64,000 bases of DNA from Acheta domesticus. Lineage: Eukaryota > Arthropoda > Insecta > Orthoptera > Gryllidae. The position numbers and the translations under genes were made by a program. The notes under the pieces are model-generated. The model was given only the letters and a program-made list of their open reading frames with translations. It was not told where the DNA came from and searched no databases. Each line of letters opens with the position of its first letter. Within the stretch, counting starts at the first letter, position 1. Below, piece after piece: positions 11,146-22,479 of the stretch. The DNA lies in NCBI GenBank assembly GCA_031308135.1, contig JAHLJT010004567.1:134492991-134556990 (forward strand). Reading direction: 5' to 3'.

Positions 11146-13744
11146 GTGTTTGCACCATAGGACGCAAAAGTAGTTTATTTCTAATCGCGCCTGCCTCTAA
11201 CACGCAACGCTATATAATATTGATTACGTTATTCGTTTACATTAAATTTCACGCCCATGTCACGCATGTAGAAGTTCACCTTCCAGAAGAGGCTCGCCCC
11301 TGTGTCAAAGTACTGGTGATTTTGATGACGACACGCATGGCGACACTACAAAACAAACTTCCGCACGTGACGACAGGGTTTCCAAGCGAATAGAGATAAT
11401 GTGCGTATCCCGCACACTGGGTCGTTGACGCATGACATGTTTTTGTGGTTTAGTTTCTGTTGCTTTTTAAGGCTCTTCTTGTTTTCAGTTACAAGTATCT
11501 CATTCATTCTCCCTTTTGGCTGCAAATGATAAGACACCACCGCAATTTATTTGGATTCCGCGAAATTAAGTTTAGGTTTCTCACCTAATCTTTCGACAAA
11601 CTGGACATCTTCGGTCACTGACTGCAATACGCTGTGATCTCATGGACTGAGTTCATTTCGTCTTCTAGGAAATCTCTTAAGTTAAATAATCCCGTTGCGC
11701 GGTACTATGAGATCTCTGTGTGGTCAACAATACGTATGATTGATAACATAATACGGAATGTGTCACTGAACTAGACAGCTAGCATAAAGTGTGACGAGTC
11801 CATCGTTGCTGAGTGAAATATAATCTTGAACATATATCAAAGAGCGAGTGTTCAGGAGGCCTGAAATACAAGTGCCGAATCATCAGTTGATAAGTTTTTT
11901 TTCTAAGATTTTCTTCCGGAGTGGAAGTGCGAATTTTATGACGACCTGATATCGGTAGTTCTTTTGACAAAAAAGTGCTGTTAAATGAAAATTAATAGAA
12001 ACAAGTACTTTGTTCATAAACTGTATGATGTAGACAGCAAAATGTAACATTTAATTAATTCAGTATATAAATTACTTTTATATCGACATGTAAACATTCC
12101 TATATGTTATTGGTGACATTATAAACATCATAACTTCGTTCCGTTACATTCGGTGTGTATAGCCCATTTCATATAAGAAAATTGCATCAGTCTCTTTTTT
12201 TAAATGATGATTACGTTAATGTATGTAAACCATAATAGTAAATAACTGACATAATTCTAATCGCTCTGCAAAATTTACGAATTTATGAAGATAATTTCTT
12301 CAGGTTAAATTAGTTCAGTAGAAGATTCTGTTTTACTATATCTAAACTGCCCGCAAAAAATGGACGCAATTTCTCTCCTGTCATGGTAGGCATCTATTAT
12401 TTTCGTCACTTTGCCAATACCCTTCGAGAATTTAATTGTAGATAAAATTCAAAGCTCAAAGGAAAATGTAATTTAGATGATACACGATATGATTTCCATC
12501 ACACAAACGCATTATAGCTTTGTGAAAAAGCAAAATTCATAGAACTTAATTATTCGTTATGGCCATTGATTTTTTGATTCATCAACGATGTTTCGGTATT
12601 AAATTTTATCCCATCATCAGCTTTAATCCAGAAACGTCCCGAATGTACTAATAAGAAAAACATTTAGAGTAAATAGCATGTGCAATGTGTTATTTGTTTA
12701 TTAAAATAATATTGTATGTAAAAAATTGATGGCCATAGAGAATAATTACGTTTAAAATATTAACAGACGTTATATAAAATTCATAGATCTCTCACATGAT
12801 TCTAATATGCACCAATTCGGGTGGATCCTCGCGAATATTTCTCGCTTTGTAACTCATTGTTTCAAAACTGAAAATAGCTTATTATCCAAATACAAGCCAA
12901 TTAGCAGTTTATAACTTGATAATATTCGAGAGCAAAATACTATTTCTTTTTTGTTAATATTAGTATTGCAATGTATAATCTCGATTTGAAATGGCAAACT
13001 ATTTGAGCAGAGTTGTCTTTGCAACATAATATATTGGTTGCAATGACGTCTTTTTAATCTTCACAGTTTCTCTCTATTTGAAGCCAATCTATATCGATCA
13101 CAATGAAAACCGTATGAAGCATTCGGTTTGTAAAAACATTGGATTTCAAAAGAAGCGTTGTGACAGCTTCCTATTGCTTATTTACATACCATATTTATAT
13201 TCGAATGTTTCTTCGAGATTAAGAATATTGTCTCGTAAGAAAGTTTGTTGATTCCTTAACGAGATTTCTACCTTAATTTACGACCACATCATTTTGAGAT
13301 AAGTCTCGTATTAATTTTGTTCTACTGCAATAGATTTTGCCATGCTTTCAAAATACTCCTAGATTTGTAAAACGAAATAGATCAGGTTTGTAAACTCCCA
13401 TTAATATATATTCAATGTGCATCAGTGTATTATGTTTATCTGTGATTTAAAGAGTTACAATGGGCCTATCTCCTCTACACGTGTGTTCCAGCATGTTTAC
13501 CACTGTTTTTGTTCCGTACTTTCTTAATATCATTACAATATGCGGATCGCACATTTCACAAATACACGCCTAATTGTCTTTATGTCGGAATGTTGCACGC
13601 ATAACATGTAGAAATGAATAATAGACAACGAATTAATGCTCGTTTAAATGTCAAGCACACGTATTCATAGCTTGTTTTACTAGATCCACTAAATGAAGTA
13701 TCTCCTCCAAATGCTTATATGGGTCATACGTATCATGTCTATCA
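11146..13744. other. AT-rich non-coding stretch
   Basis: No coding gene is supported. The foldback element at 12546-12748 is the only repeat I can define. Open frames are short and low in complexity. Confidence 0.5.
12546..12748. mobile_element. small foldback/MITE-like element
   Basis: A left arm at 12546-12576 and right arm at 12720-12748 are inverted and about 85-90% identical (core TATGGCCATTGATTTTTT against its complement). They enclose about 140 bp. Near 12580-12620 is a string resembling non-LTR 3' sequence (CATCAACGATGTTTCGGTAT). No coding region. Target duplication is not clear, so the superfamily is undetermined. Confidence 0.6.
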
Positions 13745-14446
13745 AAATTGATTGGTGATTCTGAGCGCGTCAACGGCACAGTTCATTAGTCCCATCAGTG
13801 TATTGTATATTTTAACACTGGAGGTGGCGTAAATCTTCCCTCGCTGGTTGGGGAGATCCGGCGTTGATCTACGTCTGCTAACGGGGATTGTCTCCAACCA
13901 GGTATCTCCCACCTGCGGGGTACCGCCCCAGCGTGGACAAGCTCTAAGCTTCCGACATGAATGGTAGTGTAGTGCATAGGAGTTAAAATGTGTATAAGTA
14001 GTGAGGAAAGCACAAGGTAGACGAAGGAAAGATCGCACGCAATCCATGGCCCGTTTGTTAGGGCACTACTCCAGCATTTGCTTGGTGTTGATCGGAGAAA
14101 CCATGGAAAACTACCGATCAGAGCAGCCGGCCGCTATAATTCTTCTCCAGACAGCGGCTAAATTCGACCTAGCTATGAAGCATGTGTCGAAAATGCTGCC
14201 AGGGAAATCGAATACTAGGATCTCCCGGAAGCTCAGCAGTTATACTGCAATTTTCGTAACTTTGTCCCTAACAGAAATCAGCTGTTCATGGTTTCATCCA
14301 ATCGGGAGCTTGAACGTCTCCATTGTGACGACACTGTCGCGAAATATAAGCTCCTGATTGGATGGCAGCGAAACAGCTGATTCCTATCAGGGACAAAGTT
14401 CCGAAAATCGCAGTATATTTGAGATGATGCCCTGAGCCACCATTGT
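13745..14446 (-). mobile_element. SINE-A copy interrupted by a MITE
   Basis: The body and tail lie at 13745-14240 and the A-box end (revcomp of GATGCCCTGAGCCACC) lies at about 14424-14440. The gap is filled by the palindromic element at 14243-14415. Body landmarks match other copies: CAACCAGGTATCTCCCACC near 13897, GGCCCGTTTGTTAG near 14047 and ACTACCGATCAGAGCAGCC near 14111. The tail side begins TTGATTGG. The MITE is younger than this SINE copy. Confidence 0.88.
14243..14415. mobile_element. long-TIR MITE, 173 bp, TA target duplication
   Basis: Arms of 68 bp (14243-14310) and 67 bp (14349-14415) are inverted repeats with roughly 85% identity, around a short centre. Outer ends read TACTGC. 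TA dinucleotides flank it at 14241-14242 and 14416-14417, which suggests mobilisation by a Tc1/mariner-type transposase (inference). It splits the head of a SINE-A copy, so its borders can be checked against uninterrupted copies. Confidence 0.85.
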
Positions 14447-15509
14447 CGGTATGTGGGACAAAATATGAATCTTATTCAGACATATTCCGTTAGTGTTCGC
14501 GTGTTGTCATTCCCCGCTAGATTTCTAAAGGGAATCCACCTCATCAATGAACTTCAGTCTTATCAACAAAGCTTCAGAGGAATATGATACGTTCGTGACG
14601 AAGGACGCCACATCACCACCCTACAATGAATCAAACCACACAAGACGTAACTGGAATCGCCGTTTATTCGTCTGGGGCGTTGGAAAGAATTATCGCGCGA
14701 CAGCCAGCAGTCTAGGTGGCCGGAAGAGGCTAGAGGAGCAGGAAGAGTTCTCAAGTTGCGGTAGATTTCACGATGATGTTTTCGTCCCCAACCGCAAGAC
14801 CCTGGAAATTGCAAAGAAGGAAGAGCGGAATTTTGGTGTCGGAAGCAAATTTTTCATATCATCCAGACCATACCAAAAGTTTGCTTCCTCTGAAAAGATT
14901 TTTTTAAATTATGAAATATTAAATTTTAAGTAAAATTCGTCGGTTTCCTCCTTAAATTATACTAATAACACAAAAAATATAATAATAGCCGTGATAATAA
15001 TAGAAATTATTGTATTATTGGTATACATGTGCACAAATTATGAAATTTGATATATTTCAGAGAAATTTTTTTTGCCTTTTAAGAAAGTTTATACTTTTAA
15101 TTCTTTTTCCTTAAAATTTATTTTTATCTCTTACTCTTTATTAAAAATAAATGTTGTTGTATAGTACACCAGTTGTCTATGCATATGTTTAATCAAAATT
15201 ATGACTTCAATATTTTAAGACACGTGCATTTACTTACAAACCATTGGTTTCAACCTTTCACATGTGTGTTTCTAGTCAATTTGAACTGACACGATGTGCT
15301 ATGTACCTGATAAAAATATATACTGGTGTTATGATAAGTTGACACGTAACCATGTTTTCATGGAAGTAAGATTTTGACTTCGATGTTTACGATTGCAAAG
15401 ACTGATATGTATACGAGTGTTGATTTGTAAATAAAAGCAGTTATCTTAAAATATTAAAGCCCTAATTTGATTAAATATAAAATTGACATCCCGCTCAAGC
15501 AGTCGTGGC
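14447..15509. other. non-coding stretch
   Basis: Nothing beyond AT-rich sequence is recognised. The 128-residue open frame at 14547-14933 (+) has no known motif and an overlapping open frame on the other strand. Confidence 0.45.
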
Positions 15510-15730
15510 AAGGTCTTCTACTGGTGGCAGTGGCACGTGACGTGGCTCCGTAGCATGCCACGAGCTTCTCTGCGCAACTAGCGTCGGGAAAGGAAACTAT
15601 TAGTGACCCCGCCGTTTTCCAATAGGGATGGCGTCTCTGGTGACGTGGTGACGAACTAAGTGAAGGAACGATTTCGTCGTGGCACTCGTGCCTTGGACTC
15701 CCGCTCGCGGCATCGACCTTGGCAACACTG
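15510..15730 (+). repeat. interspersed repeat R, copy 1
   Basis: About 220 bp that recur as a direct repeat at 18232-18461. Shared strings include AAGGTCTTCTACTGGTG, GTAGCATGCCACGAGCTTC and CTGCGCAACTAGCGTCGGGA. Differences are substitutions and small indels. It is CpG-containing and GC-rich compared with flanks. No tRNA-like boxes or coding capacity are visible. Confidence 0.88.
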
Positions 15731-15892
15731 CGCTACAGCATTCGAAAAATACATTAGACTCTTCAGGGACACACCCGGCGGCGCGCGCCAAAGCAGTGGT
15801 GCTGTTGTTGTGCTAACGATGCACTATCTTTTCGAGACGGCATAGTCTGTCAAGCCTGTATTTTCGAGATATTCTATCAAGAACTTTGCGAT

Positions 15893-16350
15893 TGATTGAT
15901 TAATAAATCGATTGAGTATTGATTCTGAGCGCGTTAACTGCTAAAGTCATTAGTCCCGTAAGTGTAATGCATGTTTTTTGCTCGGGAGATCGCGGTAATC
16001 TTCCCCAGCTGGATGGTGAGATCCGGCGCCGACTTACCGTCGGCTAACGGCGTTTTCTCCAACCAGGTACCTCCCACAAACGGGCCACGCCCCAGCCGGG
16101 ACAAGCTCTGAACTCCCGACCAGTCTTTCGACATGTGTGGTGGTGGAGTGCACGAAAGTGTAGGTGTGTGTAAGTAAGGGGTAGAATAGGGCAAGGGATG
16201 GGAAGGAATCCCGCGTCGTCTGTGGTCCGTTTGTTAAAGTACTGCTCCGGAATATGCCGGGTATTGACCGGAGAAACTACGGAAAACTGCCTAACAGAGA
16301 AGCCGGAAGTCTCCTCTGACAGCGATTGAATTTGACCTAGCTATCTAGTG
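15893..16350 (-). mobile_element. SINE-A copy, head-truncated
   Basis: A (TGATT)n-type tail at 15890-15920 on the plus strand leads into the SINE-A body (CAACCAGGTACCTCCCAC near 16049, GCCCCAGCCGGGACAAGC near 16089). The similarity fades at about 16350, before the tRNA-like boxes. Confidence 0.85.
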
Positions 16351-16359
16351 TCGGGTGTA

Positions 16360-17625
16360 TCCGACCATTGGACGATTACTGCTTGCTGGACCCATAAGGA
16401 GGAATCCATGTTGCAATCATATTCAGTTCCACGGCCTCTACGCACGTCAACAAAGTAGGCAGAAGAGTTACTAGTGCGAATGATCTGGTGCGTTGGAATG
16501 TATTCAGGATGCATCATGCACTATTTCATCAAGCGGAAGATATCTTCATATACTTCGTACGTTGAGAGGCCAAGGTTGATTTCACTGACGGCGACCACTT
16601 TACAATTACGCCGAAAACTCGTGATTGACATACCGGCTGTGCTGACAGACCATGTCAGTCTTATTGTTTAACGTAATAATTCACAATCTAAAGAAAATTA
16701 CGCTCTGCCATGTTGTCTTATGATGCTGGGACAGAAGTCGAAGCTTCATTTGGGCAACCACTAATACAATTGTATGCGGATCTATGATCAAGGGCAATTT
16801 ATAAACGATGTTATACGGGAAGAAAAATGAATCACTGGTATTTCAAAGTCTCACAGAAGACACCAGCAAAGTTTCCTCACGAACTTTTGATCTCTCTCCG
16901 CAACACATTAGTGCCCATGACATCACGCATTCCAAGCGAACGACCACAACTGGCCACACTATATCTACTTTACACAAAAATCGAACAGTTTATGGTCTGA
17001 AAGATCAATGAAAGAGTCAGCTTATAAATCCGCAACCTCTGAGAGGAGTCAACACTTCACAGGAATACCTCCCTGAGTGATTTCCAGCTGGGATTTATCG
17101 ATACTCTTACACACGAAGACTTTCTAAGAATAACGAAAGATGAGAAATAATAATAATAATAATAACAATAATATCATGAAACTCCAAAAAATTATAAAAC
17201 GCTTTTAACAAATTGTTTTTTGATTTGCGTATGTTAATAACATAGACGAAGTTAGTCCATCTCCAAACTCATGTCTGAAATGTTCCTTTCAGACACGTCA
17301 CTCGAAGTAAGACTTCATTGTAAGAAATATGTAGAAATGGGTAAATTGAGTTAAAATATATTACCCCAAATCAAGTCAAATAACACTGGATTTCGGAATG
17401 TCTTGCGAATTCTAAAAACGTAGATGCTGAATGCAACCTCTAAAAAGAATAGAATGCATGTACTTCTCTTGGACCTGCTAAATTTGTATTTATGTATGAT
17501 GCAGTTTCGTAGCAATCACACTCAGCTCGTGTCATCTACCCAGCAACTCTCAGTGATCATCTTTCTCTAGCGTTTGGTATTTTAGCCTGTCGTCCAAGAC
17601 ACGATATAGGAATTGAATAGCCTGT
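16360..17625. other. non-coding stretch with a TAA microsatellite
   Basis: No gene supported. An (AAT)n tract of about 24 bases starts near 17145. Short open frames (for example 16474-16671 and 16808-17011) show no recognisable motif. Confidence 0.45.
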
Positions 17626-17629
17626 CAAG

Positions 17630-17800
17630 GAGGATGGAAGTGGGGATTGGATGAGGAAAGAGAGAAGGGGCACACTCCGTGGCCTTTGATTCAGATAGTT
17701 CGCTACAATACCCGCCTGAAATTGATCGAAAAAAATCGGGAGAAAACAATTCAAACACCTCTGCAATTCTCATAAAGGCAGACGGTACTGATCTAGCAAA
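17630..17800 (-). mobile_element. highly diverged SINE-A fragment
   Basis: Strings such as CTCCGTGGCC near 17673 and ATTGATCGAAAAAAATCGGGA near 17723 align with the middle of the SINE-A body (compare 10900-10965). The rest is too diverged to define ends. It is probably the oldest copy here. Confidence 0.55.
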
Positions 17801-18231
17801 TTAACTATCCCTAGATGAATCAGAAGATGATTACGTCACAAGTGGCTAGGAAAATCGTTAGAATTTACTTACAGTTGAGGCAGAAAAACCAGCGTATTCT
17901 TGACCAGTATGACAAGCTTTGTTATCGCCTGGTGATAAAAGCGTGAGGGACTTGTCTGGCGCGTAGTACACACACAAAACCCACGGAAGGCCACGTCAAA
18001 GACTTCCGCAGACGTCCGGGAAACGGAAGGCGCCGCAAGGACGAGGAGAGTCCCGCGTGCACGTGTACGCTGCCGCCCCTTCACGCCACACGCACGTGAT
18101 GGGCGGGTGCGGCCCTTTCTGGGGTAGGTGCGTGAATGTGTGTGTGTGCGTGTGTGTCGCTGACTGAGATGACTCGAGGCAACATTTTGCCACAGTCCCA
18201 CTGTGGCAAGAAAGCTTTAGGACAGGGGTGT

Positions 18232-18461
18232 GAAGGTCTTCTACTGGTGACTGTGGCACGCGTCGTGGCACCGTAGCATGCCACGAGCTTCTCTGCGCAA
18301 CTAGCGTCGGGAAAGGGAACTATTATGAGCAGTAATAACCCCGCCGTTTTACAATAGGGATGGCATTGTCTCTGGTGGCGGGGTGATGAACTGCGTGGGG
18401 GATGTGATGTCGTCGTGGCGTACCAGGGACTCCCGTTCGTGGCATCGACCTTGACAACACT
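18232..18461 (+). repeat. interspersed repeat R, copy 2
   Basis: Direct-repeat partner of 15510-15730, with a small insertion near 18325 (GAGCAGTAATAA). It is immediately followed by a SINE-A fragment at 18462. The two copies are 2.7 kb apart in the same orientation. Confidence 0.88.
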
Positions 18462-18520
18462 ACCTTAGGGTTTGAGTCCAGACGGTGGAGAATTTTGTCT
18501 GCTCGCCCTAACTTTACTCA
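18462..18520 (+). mobile_element. SINE-A B-box fragment
   Basis: About 60 bp match the B-box region and start of the body (GGGTTTGAGTCC near 18468, then GACGGTGGAGAATTTT). The rest is absent. Confidence 0.6.
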
Positions 18521-21500
18521 GTACGTAAATAAACTTTGTAAATAATCTGTGTATCCCTCTGCCGTTAGTTTGTGAGTCGGTGCGTCTTTTGCGCCATAAT
18601 CATTATCAAATGTCAGCACGTGTCACAACAAGAACCGTCAAAAATACTATTTTCACTTGTACTTCTTGAGTAAGCCCAAATATCAGCCGCAATATGCAGA
18701 TAATTTACTTAATTATCAGGGTACTCACATTTTGCGATGTGCTCTTGCAAGGTAGCGGTGAAAGATTTAAAAATCGAATACAGACACCGTTTTTTTATTT
18801 AGGTATGCCCGAATCTTCAATTAACCTCATTCGGATTTTTATTTAATGTTGCCAATTAGTTCAGATTATCGAAAGAAATGTCTAAATTTTTATTGACATA
18901 CCGGTAGTATTTTGTGAAAATAGAGCACCGAACTGCAATGTAACTACAAAAGCATTATGTAATAAATGTGTTTGTTTATGTAGATGTAATTTTTTCTATA
19001 TCAATTGATTCAGTGAAGTTGTTTTTTAATTGTAATATTATTCAATTGTGTAACCATATTTGTAATGAAAGAAGTCTTTCAGAAGACGTTTTAGATTATA
19101 TTTCAATTGCATTAAACACTCGTCAATTTCTTAATTGGAAAACATTTATAAGTCTTATTTGGATTCATTGTACACTGACTTCATACTCGCTCACGGACGA
19201 GATGTGTACTTCTGGTGAGAAACTAGACGGCGGATTAGTACTTAAAGAATAGTTTTCACGACATAGACAACCTAGACAGCAACGAAAATAACGGTAACAA
19301 GACAAGGGTGTTCGGATTCACAGTTTCAAAAGTTCCTGAACGGAAATAGGTTCAGATGTCTTACAGCAAATTCATTCCCAATCCTTTCCAGCCCTATAGT
19401 GTAGACTGTTTAAAAGGACGGGCTGAATTGACTTGAGTGAAGTTCATGTCCCACTGAGATACACAAGTGGAGTGGAAGCGGGAAGCCGTATGTAGTCTTC
19501 TAGATTGCGGGCGTGATAACATAAGAGCCATTTACTTACCACCCACTGCGGTGTGTGAAATAATAAAGAGGAGAATACATTATCCTTTAAGTCAATACGC
19601 AACACACAGCAATGGACTAAGTGAAAACTAACTTGTTCTTCTTACCCTTCGTCATCCTCTTTCGTTGACCTCTTCCCCTTCGTCATCCTCTTGCGTTGAC
19701 CTCTTCCCCTTCGTCATCCTCTTGCGTTGACCTATTCCCCTTCGACAACCTCTCGCTTCGACCTCATCATCTTCTCGCTCCAACCATCATCTCGCTTTGA
19801 CCTCTTCATACTCTCCAATATCCGGTATACAGCCCTGAAGTGTTGAGACGTTAGTGCTGTAACAACAAACAATATTTTATTGGCATTCCCCACAATCCAC
19901 TATTTCACATATTTCTTTTGTGGGAGAGTGCAGGTACGTGAAGAGGACGTAGGAATTGCCTCATTACATTCCCTGGAGTGAATAGCAGTCATGTTATGAA
20001 ACTTGCTATACGTTTGTTTAATAATCGAACTTGTGATTTTTCTGTTGAATATTTGCCTTAATATAAACTTTATTAAACACCCAGGGGGCTTGATAAAATA
20101 ATAAATTGTAAAAATAGGATAGTAGTGAAAAGTACAAAGTAGGAACACAGTGACAATAGGTGAGGTGATAAAGAATTGGAAGAATTGAATACATTTACAC
20201 TTCACAACAATGGTATGAGTTAATAAGAAAATGTAGAGTGAAAAAGCCGTTTAATGTAGAGCAGATGAAGAACAACGATATAAAAAATCAAAGCAAACTT
20301 TCAGAGCTATTAATAAAAACTCTAAATTAATTGATGTTCCTCAATTTCAAATGAGGAATATAACTTCGCTGAAAGTAGATAAAAAGCCAGGATACCAGTT
20401 AATTAAATAATCATTTTCAGAAGACGAGACCTGCCAAGAAATCAACAAAATTAATAAATTACAACAGGAGTGTTGCAACAAGGTGTTGCAAGTTGAAATG
20501 TTATGGGTAACTTCTTAAGAAACTTTTATCCCAATGGAAGAACAAACTCAAAAAAGCATACTAATATTTAACTTCCCTACTATCCCTGACCAGATGCATT
20601 TACACTAGGGCTACAACCAAAAAGTCAGGAAAACAATTATGATGAATGTGAATTAGCTTAGTTTTAGTTCATTTTGTAGAATTTTTTATACTGAACATTA
20701 ATAAGCATGGAAAAAAGAATGGATGTGAACGGCCAAGTTTATAAATATTTTTGTGCAAATTCTAGGTGAAAACATTTTGTGTACTTCCTCTCTCCTTGAC
20801 TCTGCTTGCAAAATCGGTTACAAATATTTTTTATCAATTTTTGTTTGTACGTTAATTGGGGATAATGATCCATTGCTCCATTTTATGTTTGTGTGGCTTA
20901 CGCCCTTCTCTGATAGACCCCTTCAATTTTTCATCATGCACGTCACAAATTACCACAGACCGCATCCGACTACATCACATTACGATTCATTTGTTGCGGA
21001 AAGACGGAGGAAAATGAGTTTCTAGAAAATGAGAAATTTGCTAATTGGATTGTATCACGAATATGGAAATTGGTGTGCAGCATATTGCTTATTAAGAATA
21101 TTAGGGAATTAAAACAAAACAATATAGATATTAGAAAAATGCTACCCAAGTTTGTTAATTTAGTTTTTCTTTTCGCGATCAGAAGCTGACATTTTATTTT
21201 TAACTTGCAATTTACCAGAAGTCAACAAACTGATATTTGTAAAGATACATCAACCACGTGTTTGAAACATTTTTCGAAAGAAAAAGTCTTCTTGTTAAGA
21301 CTTCTTGTTAAAAAGAGTGAAAGAGAATTATTTGCAAAAAATTAGTATTTCCTAATGAATTCGCTTATCCCTAAATTCGAAAAAGTCTAGTAGTTCAGAA
21401 GTAGTTGAACAGCTTTCTACATTATAAAATTATCTTTATCTATTCCAGATATTGAAAACGTCACTTAAACCAATAAGATTATGAAAAACCATACAGAATC

Positions 21501-22479
21501 AGGATCATTTTAACCACCACATACAACATTCATCCTTTTCTGTGTACACAGTTCCACCACAGATATTAATTCTCCTTTCCTTGAACGGAACCGTGTCACA
21601 GTCATCAACGTCACACATTTAAATGATTGACAACAGTTTGGAATAAAGAGAAGTTATCTCGCAAATATGAAAGATATCTTAATCTTGCAAATGATGATGT
21701 ATGTTGGACCAACCACACTACAGGGCACAAGTTAGTTAGTAAGTTACTACTAGTAAGTAAGTTACTACTAGTTAGTTAGAAATCCATTCATTCCCAGAAA
21801 GGATAGTGGAATCCGACATTCTCAGCACCGTTATCCATTTACATCAAATACATCTGTACTCACAGCTGAATACATAAAGTGTCAGCTGACATTCCTATCC
21901 CTAGAGACTTGTTTCCGCTCGATAGGCGTCCAGAGAATTGATTCTTCAACTGAATTCAATCGCATAAGTGCCTATGCAATTAGGGACCTACTCTCTTTCT
22001 TTCTTTCGTTCCCTTTCCATTCCAGAAGTTTGACACACATTTATATTTGGATATATTCACCAGCTAATAATTAAATAAATAATATCCAAATGTAGAGAAG
22101 CAGTTGTGTTACTAGGATTAAACGTACCTGGTTTTCGGAAGTGCTATTTTCCTCCTACGCTTTTGCGTTCCTCGAATGGTAAGAGTGTGGTCTGTTTTTA
22201 ATGGTCCGAAACTCTTGACTTTTCGCCCATGGTGCAAACAATTTTTACTTTCCCGTATACGTACGTATATACGGAGCTTATACGTAGTTTAAGGAAAGTT
22301 ATGTAATACAGCGGGAAATCGATTTCGAGATTTCAACGGAAATACACGTTTTGGGGTCTCCTGATACCAAAAAAGGAGTTCTTTTCAAAACGTCCGCGCG
22401 TCTGCGAACAACCGTAGCGCTGAAATCATAAGTACGATTTCTTCCAAAATGAATATTGCGCAGCCGATCTGGTTCCACT
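18521..22479. other. AT-rich non-coding stretch
   Basis: No coding gene or transposon recognised apart from the minisatellite at 19641-19765. At 21730-21780 there is a short partly palindromic repeat of AGTTACTACTAGT, and near 22252-22290 an alternating TATACGTA-type palindrome. Confidence 0.45.
19641..19765 (+). repeat. 31-bp minisatellite, about 3.5 copies
   Basis: The unit (CCCCTTCGTCATCCTCTTGC plus GTTGACCTCTT) repeats with period 31. The last units are degenerate (CGACAACCTCTCGC). It is pyrimidine-rich on the plus strand. Confidence 0.85.

Noticed and set aside
14001..14357. 118-residue plus-strand open frame
   Set aside because: Lies antisense within a SINE copy and extends into the inserted MITE.
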